Below are positions 1 to 4,265 of a stretch of DNA of 5,471 nucleotides, in pieces (positions within the stretch are counted from its first letter, which is position 1; each line of letters begins with the position of its first letter). The translations under genes and the position numbers were made by a program. This DNA comes from Bog-366 sp964501985. GTDB taxonomy: Bacteria > Acidobacteriota > Terriglobia > UBA7540. The notes beneath the pieces are model-generated. The model was given only the letters and a program-made list of their open reading frames with translations. It did not search any database and was not told the DNA's origin. The stretch spans positions 1 through 5,471 of the forward strand of contig CAZCVY010000364.1 of NCBI GenBank assembly GCA_964501985.1, in the 5' to 3' direction.

Positions 1-475
1 CAAGCCATCTGCTTTCGTGGGCAAAGCGGAAGAATGCCCGAAGGTATTCCAGCTTTTTCAAAGCGCCCAAGTTCTGATTGGGCCAAGTGGCGCGAAACTT
101 CCTCAGCATGGGCAAGTCGAGTTCAGGGAGAAAACGAATCCCCTGCTCGGTAGTGAAACTAGCCATTTGCCGGGAAAGCAGGTCGTACTTGTAGAGGGTC
201 GGCTCCCGCAAGTTTCGCGCCTTGGCATCGGCGAGAAATTCTTCCCAAGCCTCCGCGATCGTGACGGGCTCCGGCTCTGCGGCCTGGGTGCCTTCGGCTT
301 GCCATTCGCGGATGATTCCTTGCGCCTTCTCCCAGTCGCGAGTGTCCAGGGTTTTGCGGATTTCTTCTCTGCCTAAGAATCCGTCCGCCCAAATCGGGCA
401 ACGGCAACGGCGGTATTTCCTTCCTTCCGAACGATGGGCACACGTCTTGATGTGCCTGCGGTATGTGGTGAGCAT
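1..475 (-). CDS. int: Tyrosine-type site-specific integrase, N-terminal part (3' end off the window)
   Basis: This open frame runs off the left edge; 158 N-terminal residues are present. An in-frame TAA directly precedes the ATG at 475, so this is the earliest possible start, and GAGG (complement of 483-486) lies 7 nt upstream. Residues 1-30 form a probable small zinc-binding knuckle with C12, H14, C24 and C26 and the motif CPIW. This N-terminus is what I recognise from acidobacterial integrases. Residues 31-61 (REEIRKTLDTRDWEKA) are the usual linker, and residues 72-158 look like the helical SAM-like core-binding domain (TIAEAWEEF, then TLYKYDLL, and a LEYLRAFFRFA-type helix). The catalytic R-H-R-Y domain would lie outside the window, so activity cannot be judged. 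It is the last gene of a rep-HTH-int cluster, 99 nt after the HTH gene. It presumably recombines at the tRNA-Ser site whose partial copy ends the element at 5442. Confidence 0.88.
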   Translation of the reverse strand, partial: MLTTYRRHIKTCAHRSEGRKYRRCRCPIWADGFLGREEIRKTLDTRDWEKAQGIIREWQAEGTQAAEPEPVTIAEAWEEFLADAKARNLREPTLYKYDLLSRQMASFTTEQGIRFLPELDLPMLRKFRATWPNQNLGALKKLEYLRAFFRFAHESRWL

Positions 476-574
476 TTATCGGCCTCGAGTTCTCTGTCTG
501 AGGGCTTGCGAAAAATGGGCGTGTCGGATAGATAAAAGGGAGCCATTCTCGGCCTCTCATACAGGCTGAAATGG

Positions 575-907
575 TCAGGGGCCATCAGTTGTTGTCAGCA
601 ACTGGTGGTCCCGACTTTCTGGAGGGTACGCTTTTCCTCGTGGCGCTGTCAAGTCAGGATTGGATTTGCGCCGGTGGACTCGCTCGGCGACTGACTCGGG
701 GATTCGCAACGTGTGGTATCCGCGCTTGGACCGCGAGCCGTCATCCCCGATGACCAACACCCCAGGCTCACGCTCAAAGAGTTTCTGGATAGAGTCCGGG
801 CTAAGGCCCCATATCTCCGCCAGAGCACGCACGCTGAAATGACGTTCAAGAAAACGCGGCTGCCGCCCCTCACTCAAACGACCAGTTTTGATCTCGCTCC
901 CAGCCAT
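575..907 (-). CDS. Helix-turn-helix DNA-binding protein, excisionase-like
   Basis: A 110-residue protein. The ATG at 907 has GGAG (complement of 916-919) 8 nt upstream, and the gene starts 15 nt after the rep stop, so the two are probably co-transcribed. Residues 23-46 (FSVRALAEIWGLSPDSIQKLF) read as a helix-turn-helix: the first helix reaches EIWG and LSPDSIQKLF is the likely recognition helix. A short strand follows (VLVIG, 50-54), then the wing-like GYHTLRIP (63-70) and a basic helix SVAERVHRR (72-80). That order resembles MerR/Xis-type winged helix proteins. The tail (81-110) is proline- and polar-rich and probably disordered. Its place between rep and integrase supports a role as recombination directionality factor or regulator of the module. 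That role is inferred from fold and position; it could equally be a plain transcriptional regulator. Confidence 0.82.
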   Translation of the reverse strand: MAGSEIKTGRLSEGRQPRFLERHFSVRALAEIWGLSPDSIQKLFEREPGVLVIGDDGSRSKRGYHTLRIPESVAERVHRRKSNPDLTAPRGKAYPPESRDHQLLTTTDGP

Positions 908-922
908 TCGTAAAGCTCCGTT

Positions 923-1774
923 TCAATGAAGAGCCAAAGAACATACCCTGCCCCGGCAGTGAAATTGCCCTAGCAGCTCCCACTCGCTGAGGTATCCCTT
1001 GATGACGTATTTCGAGACGTAATGCTTGGCGCCCCGCACGGGATCGTAAGGAAATACGCGGGCGTACCCGCATGGCCATCTATGCAACATGCAGCACTTC
1101 ATTGCCCATTCCCCATCCGGCAAATGGACCCCGCAAAATGCTTGCAGATGGTTGACTTTCGCAACGAGGGCATGAAGGTGAACCAATCCCCCTGTCTCCC
1201 CCCGCTCGGTGGCTAAAAACGCCTGCAAACGCTCCCTGGCGGCCTTTTGACGGACTCTCTCGTCCTTCCGCTGTTCTCGGTCGTCCCGATAGCGATTCCG
1301 CTTCCGAAACTCGCGGACCGTACCTCCGCGTTCGGCATCAACGTCCCATTGCGCCAGCCATCGGAGATGCTTGCTGCCGAAGTGCATCGCCGCCGCGATT
1401 GTCACGGGCCGTGAAAACGTCCAGGTGCAGAACTGCGTCCACGTGGCAAGCTCACCAAGCCAAGTGCCCATCAGTTCCCGCCGGATGTCACTATCGGAAG
1501 CAAGCCCCGCCTCAGTTTTGTTAGCGTAAATCCAGCCAAATCCCGGAACGAATTCGAGCGCCCCCTCTCCCAATGTTCGGCGAAGTATCTCCATTTCAGA
1601 ACCCCGGTTCGTTCGCTGCATTCCGGGCAACGGTGTCACAAACCTCAATGGGAGCGGCGCGCCCCTCTCCGTTTCGTGGCTTCTCCACGGTGCGTGCCTA
1701 TGAGTCCGCTTCCGAGGATCTCGGATTTCTTCGCGGTGGGCCTCCCTGATTTCAACTTCGGTGAATGGGCACAC
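923..1774 (-). CDS. rep: Rolling-circle replication initiator (HUH endonuclease family Rep)
   Basis: A 283-residue protein carrying the three ordered motifs of single-strand-nicking HUH Rep proteins. Motif I is a hydrophobic strand at 114-120 (QFCTWTF). Motif II is HLHAL at 199-203, with the metal-binding H199 and H201. Motif III is at 249-259 (AKHYVSKYVIK), with Y252 the likely nucleophile (Y256 is the alternative) and lysines K255/K259. A very basic segment (residues 152-185) sits between motifs I and II. In the family, the Tyr nicks the double-strand origin and stays bound to the 5' end. The start is GTG at 1774: AGAAGG lies 6 nt upstream, and no ATG, GTG or TTG occurs between it and the in-frame TAA at 1856-1858. 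The upstream frame would add C-x-C and GFARR, so a longer ancestral N-terminal zinc knuckle is possible. ATG codons at residues 52 and 61 are alternative starts that keep all motifs. First gene of the mobility module. Confidence 0.85.
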   Translation of the reverse strand: MCPFTEVEIREAHREEIRDPRKRTHRHAPWRSHETERGAPLPLRFVTPLPGMQRTNRGSEMEILRRTLGEGALEFVPGFGWIYANKTEAGLASDSDIRRELMGTWLGELATWTQFCTWTFSRPVTIAAAMHFGSKHLRWLAQWDVDAERGGTVREFRKRNRYRDDREQRKDERVRQKAARERLQAFLATERGETGGLVHLHALVAKVNHLQAFCGVHLPDGEWAMKCCMLHRWPCGYARVFPYDPVRGAKHYVSKYVIKGYLSEWELLGQFHCRGRVCSLALH

Positions 1775-1780
1775 GTTTGT

Positions 1781-1786
1781 CCTTCT
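1781..1786 (-). promoter_or_regulatory. Ribosome binding site for rep
   Basis: The minus strand reads AGAAGG here, 6 nt before a GTG codon at 1774. This is the best Shine-Dalgarno match near any in-frame start of the Rep frame and is the reason for choosing GTG over the internal ATG codons at 1621 and 1594. Confidence 0.6.
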
Positions 1787-1797
1787 AGCAAATCCGC

Positions 1798-1837
1798 ACT
1801 CGCAAAACTCGCGAGCGCCAAGGGGCTCTGCCCCTTG
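1798..1837. promoter_or_regulatory. Candidate double-strand (nick) origin for Rep: hairpin plus short repeats
   Basis: A perfect hairpin, CAAGGGGC (1819-1826), spacer TCT, GCCCCTTG (1830-1837), is followed on the plus strand by ACCCC. To its left, ACTCGC occurs twice (1798-1803 and 1807-1812, 9-bp period), and CTCGCGAG (1808-1815) is a perfect palindrome. Rolling-circle Rep proteins commonly nick in or next to a hairpin near their own gene and bind adjacent short repeats, so a hairpin 45 nt upstream of rep fits. The strong stem with no U-tract argues against a terminator. It could instead be an operator or a leader hairpin limiting Rep translation. Confidence 0.45.
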
Positions 1838-2026
1838 ACCCCGGACAGGGTTCTCTTAATCCCTGCCGAGCGTGGAGGGTGCGGTCCGAAGTCACGCCCG
1901 TGTAGGTCGCGGGATGTGAGCCCCTGTCAAGAGCACATCGCCCGCTCTTTTCACGCCCAACTACGGACCGCTACCCGTGATTGATTTCTGGGGGATTGTC
2001 AGTTAGGATTAGCTTTCAGTTTCGAG

Positions 2027-2047
2027 CTGTCAGCTTCCATCTGACAG
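2027..2047. repeat. Perfect 7-bp inverted repeat CTGTCAG / CTGACAG
   Basis: CTGTCAG (2027-2033) and CTGACAG (2041-2047) flank a 7-nt spacer, cttccat. A further TGTCAG occurs at 1997-2002 and a related TTTCAG at 2015-2020, so one hexamer recurs four times in about 50 bp, three direct and one inverted. This looks like a protein-binding site, perhaps an operator or accessory origin site. It lies just past the terminator, so a role in termination is less likely. The bound protein is unknown; the HTH and RHH proteins of the element are candidates. Confidence 0.45.
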
Positions 2048-2053
2048 TTCTTG

Positions 2054-2084
2054 AAAAACGGCCTCGCCCCCAAGCGGGGCCGTT
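2054..2084 (-). terminator. Rho-independent terminator after the HNH gene
   Basis: The arms AACGGCC (2057-2063) and GGCCGTT (2078-2084) pair perfectly, with three further G:C pairs inside after one mismatch. On the minus strand the stem ends in a run of five T (complement of 2054-2058). It starts 7 nt past the HNH stop codon, the normal position for an intrinsic terminator. On the plus strand the stem is 11 bp with one G.U pair, but the following run is only mildly T-rich, so minus-strand activity is more likely. Confidence 0.8.
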
Positions 2085-2090
2085 CTTGTC

Positions 2091-2696
2091 TTATCGACCG
2101 CTGCGCCGGCGTCTGCGCCAGATTTCCTTGGCAAACGCCTGGCGTTCTTCCTTTGGCGTCTCGTGGATCACAAGGCCGCCCGCATCGTGTGCGCCTCGCT
2201 GGTGCTCGACCGCTGCCCGGACGTACTGCCCGAGGGTCTCAGCGCCCGGGTTGTTCGACAATTTCAGGTGCTTATGCTCCGCGTACTCCTCGACGCTCAT
2301 GCCCGCAATGTCATTAGGATCGTCCGCGTCGACGCGATCCATAAAAGCGATGGCCTTTTCTTGTATGGCTTCGGCTTCTTCCTTGGTGACTGTTTTGGGG
2401 TTGGCCAGCGCCTCCGCGGGCGGGTTCATTTGGTTCGTTCGCCTTCCCTCGCCAGCTTTCGCGGCCGCAATCCCCTTCTTGGTGTTACAGGACTTGCATA
2501 ACCACTGCAAATTCGCTGGATCATCGTTCGATTCATTGTTGTCGATATGGTCCGGGACCAGAAAGCGTTCGGAGCCACAAAGGGCACAGCGGCGCGGGCC
2601 TGTTGGGATGCAGGCTCGCGCTCGATATCGGTGCTGCCGGTCGGTGATCTGGTCGGCAGGCTTACGCCACTCGCGCCCACAAGCGGGCGCGATTAT
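2091..2696 (-). CDS. HNH-endonuclease-like protein; start codon abnormal (ATA) or frame reached by frameshift
   Basis: Counted from the ATA at 2696 this frame encodes 201 residues. A zinc-bound HNH core is clear: C37-x2-C40, then VPDHID with D49 and H50, N62-L-Q-W-L, and C67-K-S-C70-N71-x3-G75. It is the bba-metal layout with Asn in place of the last His. A basic segment precedes it (WRKPAD, RQHRYRARA), and an acidic helical tail ending in an Arg cluster follows. The family nicks or cuts DNA; in small elements and phages such proteins serve in packaging, recombination or homing, and the role here is unknown. The first normal start is a TTG at 2510, inside the HNH core, which would remove the first Cys pair. 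No ATG, GTG or TTG exists between there and the upstream in-frame TGA. The frame overlaps the end of the coiled-coil gene by 4 nt reading ATAA instead of ATGA. Possible explanations are an ATA start, a -1 ribosomal frameshift, or a lost start. Confidence 0.72.
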   Translation of the reverse strand: MIAPACGREWRKPADQITDRQHRYRARACIPTGPRRCALCGSERFLVPDHIDNNESNDDPANLQWLCKSCNTKKGIAAAKAGEGRRTNQMNPPAEALANPKTVTKEEAEAIQEKAIAFMDRVDADDPNDIAGMSVEEYAEHKHLKLSNNPGAETLGQYVRAAVEHQRGAHDAGGLVIHETPKEERQAFAKEIWRRRRRSGR

Positions 2697-2905
2697 TCCC
2701 CCGCTGGCTCTTCTTCCTCTACATCAATTTCCTGTTCGACTCGGTCGGCGATTTCACGGACCTTGGCGATAATCGCCGCTCGGTCGAGGGCGGCATCGTC
2801 GGCATCGTCGGCCAACGTCGCGATCTCTTGCAAAGCGTCGATAAGCTCGTTTTTTTCTTCCTCAAGTTCCTCGATTTTACTGGGATTCCTTTCGTGTCGC
2901 GCCAT
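2693..2905 (-). CDS. Small acidic coiled-coil protein, unknown function
   Basis: A 70-residue protein starting at the ATG at 2905, chosen because GGAGG (complement of 2915-2919) lies 9 nt upstream. An upstream start (to 2980) has no comparable ribosome site and would add an unrelated basic Ser/Arg-rich stretch. Residues 8-60 are almost entirely helix-forming and rich in Glu, Asp, Leu, Ile and Ala with heptad-like spacing (IEELEEEKNELIDALQEIA, then LDRAAIIAKVREIADRVEQEI), consistent with a two-helix coiled coil. The C-terminus is very acidic (DVEEEEPAGE). I recognise no family. Its stop overlaps the HNH frame by 4 nt, so the two proteins are probably made together, and it could be a partner or regulator of the HNH protein. 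The purine run encoding EEEE also resembles a Shine-Dalgarno sequence upstream of the overlap. Confidence 0.72.
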   Translation of the reverse strand: MARHERNPSKIEELEEEKNELIDALQEIATLADDADDAALDRAAIIAKVREIADRVEQEIDVEEEEPAGE

Positions 2906-2914
2906 GGGAATTGT

Positions 2915-2919
2915 CCTCC
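2915..2919 (-). promoter_or_regulatory. Ribosome binding site for the coiled-coil gene
   Basis: GGAGG on the minus strand, 9 nt before the ATG at 2905. It decides this start over the longer frame beginning at 2980. Confidence 0.65.
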
Positions 2920-2994
2920 GGGATGTGCGAACCTTCAACCGTCCGCAATCATCGTCACTGCGGAGGCTAACAAAGGTCAAAATCGGCTGTAAAC

Positions 2995-3020
2995 GGGGGA
3001 GATAATCAGAGCAATCCCCC
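2995..3020 (-). repeat. Weak inverted repeat between the 266-aa gene and the coiled-coil gene
   Basis: GGGGGA (2995-3000) pairs with TCCCCC (3015-3020) across a 14-nt loop, in the 149-nt gap between two minus-strand genes. On the minus strand the stem is followed by GTTTAC, not a real U-tract, so it is at best a weak terminator or attenuator. The palindrome AGTTAACT (3053-3060) overlaps the preceding stop codon. Nothing else stands out in this gap. Confidence 0.25.
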
Positions 3021-3054
3021 CATACATGAAGAGTTAATGAAGGTATTCGGCTAG

Positions 3055-3855
3055 TTAACTGATTGATTTACAGGAGCATGGCAGTCGCGCATCCTTGACA
3101 AGTTGGCGCGTTTGAGCTTTACGCCGCGCCTTGTTCCCCCTGTACCAAGTGAACGCTTTTGCTGCAATCTGGCCGTCAGTGAGATGGCGACCTTCGGCGT
3201 GAGCCTCGCTGTCGATTGTGCGAATCTTTATCGTCTCGCCGGAGGGCGGATTACCGGGCTGAAGACTAAAGAGAGATAGTATCCTTGCGCGCAGTTTCTT
3301 CGGGGGCACTTTCACAGGTCGCCCGGCGAATAGAGCCGACAATAAAGGGATAAGGTACTTGATCGCCTCAAGTTTCCTCCGCGATAGACCTAGCGTTGAT
3401 CCGAGTGGATGTTCAACCGTGTCCCCTCTTGAGTGAAACCGCAAAGGATTGATAGCCTCTCTATGTTGGTTTACACGTTGATCATAATACGCTTTTGCCT
3501 CCAGGCTCGCCTTACCTTCGGGGCTTGCGTTTGCGCTTTGAATGCGTCGCTTGATGATCTCCAGGAACTTGTCTCGAAAGATTTTCGGACGATGGCGGTA
3601 TTTTTGGGCGAGTCGCTGCACGCGCTTTCGGACCGGTGAAAGTAGCCAGTGGAGTCCCGCCGTCGCGCCCAATGCGTCCCAAAGCAAATCCGAGGCGAAG
3701 GGTCCTGGGCCGAAATGCTCCTGCATCATCAGATCAACATCGACCGGATCGCTTGACCGAGGCCCATTGGTTTGAGTCCGTTCTGGTAATTTGCTTCCGA
3801 CCACGTTTCCTTCCGGGCCTTTCTGCGGTATACAGGCAGTACTACACTGCCGCAC
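3055..3855 (-). CDS. Hypothetical basic protein, no recognised family
   Basis: A 266-residue frame with GTG at 3855; an in-frame TGA lies two codons upstream, so it cannot start earlier. That GTG has only a distant GGAG (15 nt). A second GTG at residue 18, preceded closely by GAAGG, and ATG codons at residues 43-44 are plausible alternatives. After a polar N-terminus (1-42), residues 45-70 are hydrophobic and probably helical (PFASDLLWDALG, GLHWLL) but too short for a membrane segment. Residues 71-140 are strongly basic and helical (RKRVQRLAQKYRHRPKIF). Residues 155-185 hold a Leu-rich helix pair (RRKLEAIKYLIPLLSALFAG). Residues 225-262 (LTDGQIAAKAFTWYRGNKAR, then KAQTRQLVKDAR) look like a helix-turn-helix-type basic end. 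Composition suggests nucleic-acid binding. Two dyads overlap and precede its start, so it may be regulated there or bind there itself. No function can be assigned. Confidence 0.65.
   Translation of the reverse strand: MRQCSTACIPQKGPEGNVVGSKLPERTQTNGPRSSDPVDVDLMMQEHFGPGPFASDLLWDALGATAGLHWLLSPVRKRVQRLAQKYRHRPKIFRDKFLEIIKRRIQSANASPEGKASLEAKAYYDQRVNQHREAINPLRFHSRGDTVEHPLGSTLGLSRRKLEAIKYLIPLLSALFAGRPVKVPPKKLRARILSLFSLQPGNPPSGETIKIRTIDSEAHAEGRHLTDGQIAAKAFTWYRGNKARRKAQTRQLVKDARLPCSCKSIS
3835..3851. repeat. Dyad with ACTAC spacer at the start of the 266-aa gene
   Basis: GGCAGT (3835-3840) and ACTGCC (3846-3851) form a perfect 6-bp inverted repeat around ACTAC. The right arm lies just inside the GTG start at 3855, so as RNA it could mask translation and as DNA it could be an operator. 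The same ACTAC spacer recurs in the larger dyad at 3895-3925, and both are bordered by a GTATACA copy (3828-3834 here). Confidence 0.5.
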
Positions 3856-3894
3856 AATTCATACACATGGCTCCACTATTGGAAAGACAAGGGC

Positions 3895-3925
3895 GTGTAT
3901 ACACCTTACTACAAGGTATACACAC
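3895..3925. repeat. Large imperfect dyad (13-bp arms) with ACTAC spacer and GTATACA boxes
   Basis: The arms 3895-3907 and 3913-3925 pair at 11 of 13 positions around the 5-nt spacer ACTAC. The left arm contains the perfect palindrome GTGTATACAC (3895-3904), and the right arm contains GTATACA (3916-3922), 19 bp from the left copy. With the copy at 3828 there are three GTATACA boxes in 95 bp. The gap between the 266-aa gene and the RHH gene (3856-4013) holds nothing else clear. An operator, a promoter with TATAC-type -10, or a recombinase/replication site are all possible. Confidence 0.6.
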
Positions 3926-4013
3926 AGGTACATAGAGGGTAATTGTAGGCAGGAGTGGCCATTCTTCGTGGCCCGGCCGCGCCTAGGGTCGTCCTGGGGC
4001 GTAGTTCCTAACC

Positions 4014-4187
4014 TCAGCCCTTGGGCCTTTTCCGGCCTAATGTGTCTCGTGCCGCGATTCTCGCGAGGGCGAGAACTATCCCTGAGTTTGTAATAACGGC
4101 ATCTGGCCATCGTTTTTGTGCGGCTTTCCGCAAGAGGGCGAAGTCCTCTTCTGTCATCTTGACGTTTACCTGAACGGTCCTTTTCAT
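4014..4187 (-). CDS. Ribbon-helix-helix (Arc/CopG-type) DNA-binding protein
   Basis: A 57-residue protein with the RHH pattern. A short N-terminal beta strand of alternating polar and hydrophobic residues (RTVQVNVKM, 3-11) is followed by helix A (TEEDFALLRKAAQKRW, 12-27), a turn with a small-residue/Asn-Ser segment (VITNSG, 31-36), helix B (IVLALARIAARDTL, 37-50) and a basic tail. In the family, dimers insert paired strands into the major groove and usually repress their own promoter. AGGAGGG directly abuts the ATG at 4187 with almost no spacing, which is unusual. The alternative ATG at 4205 (63 residues) has only a weak ribosome site but would place that purine run inside the gene. It is divergent from the plus-strand cargo gene and could repress that promoter, itself, or the genes to its left. 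Confidence 0.78.
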   Translation of the reverse strand: MKRTVQVNVKMTEEDFALLRKAAQKRWPDAVITNSGIVLALARIAARDTLGRKRPKG

Positions 4188-4209
4188 CCCTCCTGTATCG
4201 TGCATCGAC

Positions 4210-4224
4210 CGTTGCGCAGCAACG
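4210..4224. promoter_or_regulatory. Inverted repeat between divergent genes, candidate RHH operator
   Basis: CGTTGC (4210-4215), spacer GCA, GCAACG (4219-4224): a perfect 6-bp inverted repeat. It sits between the RHH gene and the divergent cargo gene and overlaps the best -35 candidate of the latter. Autoregulatory RHH proteins typically bind such short dyads at their own promoter, so this is the natural candidate site, but binding is inferred from position. Confidence 0.45.
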
Positions 4225-4240
4225 TTACCAAGAGTACCAT
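4212..4240 (+). promoter_or_regulatory. Possible sigma70-type promoter for the pseudopilin-like gene
   Basis: TTGCGC (4212-4217) and TACCAT (4235-4240) are separated by 17 bp and match the -35 and -10 consensus at 3 and 4 of 6 positions. The predicted transcript would start near 4247, leaving a short leader with AGGTGA at 4255-4260 before the ATG at 4266. The match is modest; the position and the overlap with the inverted repeat at 4210-4224 are what make it worth listing. Confidence 0.33.
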
Positions 4241-4254
4241 TGCTACCCGATATC

Positions 4255-4260
4255 AGGTGA
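4255..4260 (+). promoter_or_regulatory. Ribosome binding site for the pseudopilin-like gene
   Basis: AGGTGA ends 5 nt before the ATG at 4266. It fixes the start there rather than at the earlier in-frame ATG at 4116, which lies within the RHH gene on the other strand and would put 50 residues in front of the membrane anchor. Confidence 0.7.
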
Positions 4261-4265
4261 AAAGT

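Larger units (their letters stand above)
1775..2090. other. Gene-free control region between HNH gene and rep
   Basis: No credible gene occurs in these 316 bases. The long plus-strand frame beginning near 1981 runs antisense to the HNH and coiled-coil genes and is rich in Arg, Ser and Pro, as shadows in GC-rich DNA usually are. Right to left, the region holds an intrinsic terminator (2054-2084), an inverted repeat (2027-2047) with extra TGTCAG copies to its left, a bland stretch, and then a cluster of short repeats plus a strong G/C-rich hairpin (1798-1837) close to the rep start. It must contain the rep promoter, since the terminator upstream should stop read-through, but I see no convincing -35/-10 pair. 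Confidence 0.6.

Noticed and set aside
17..376. Plus-strand frame over the left edge
   Set aside because: Antisense to the integrase N-terminus, which is clearly recognisable on the minus strand.
159..560. Minus-strand 133-codon frame
   Set aside because: It overlaps the integrase in another frame, and its Arg/Pro-rich product shows no domain; the integrase frame carries the known N-terminal motifs.
923..1774. IS91-family transposase
   Set aside because: IS91-type proteins are longer with two catalytic tyrosines and an N-terminal zinc finger; here there is one YxxK-type motif, no terminal IS ends, and integrase-linked context.
1925..1930. Perfect TTGACA on the minus strand as -35 of rep
   Set aside because: No acceptable -10 hexamer lies 16-18 bp downstream; the nearest, TACACG, is 20 bp away and poor.
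1981..2772. Long plus-strand open frame (263 codons)
   Set aside because: It runs antisense to the HNH and coiled-coil genes, which have a recognisable domain, ribosome site and terminator. Its product is Arg/Ser/Pro-rich with no motif.
3957..3973. GGCCA / TGGCC hairpin after the RHH gene as a terminator
   Set aside because: Only 5 bp of stem and no T-run on either strand.
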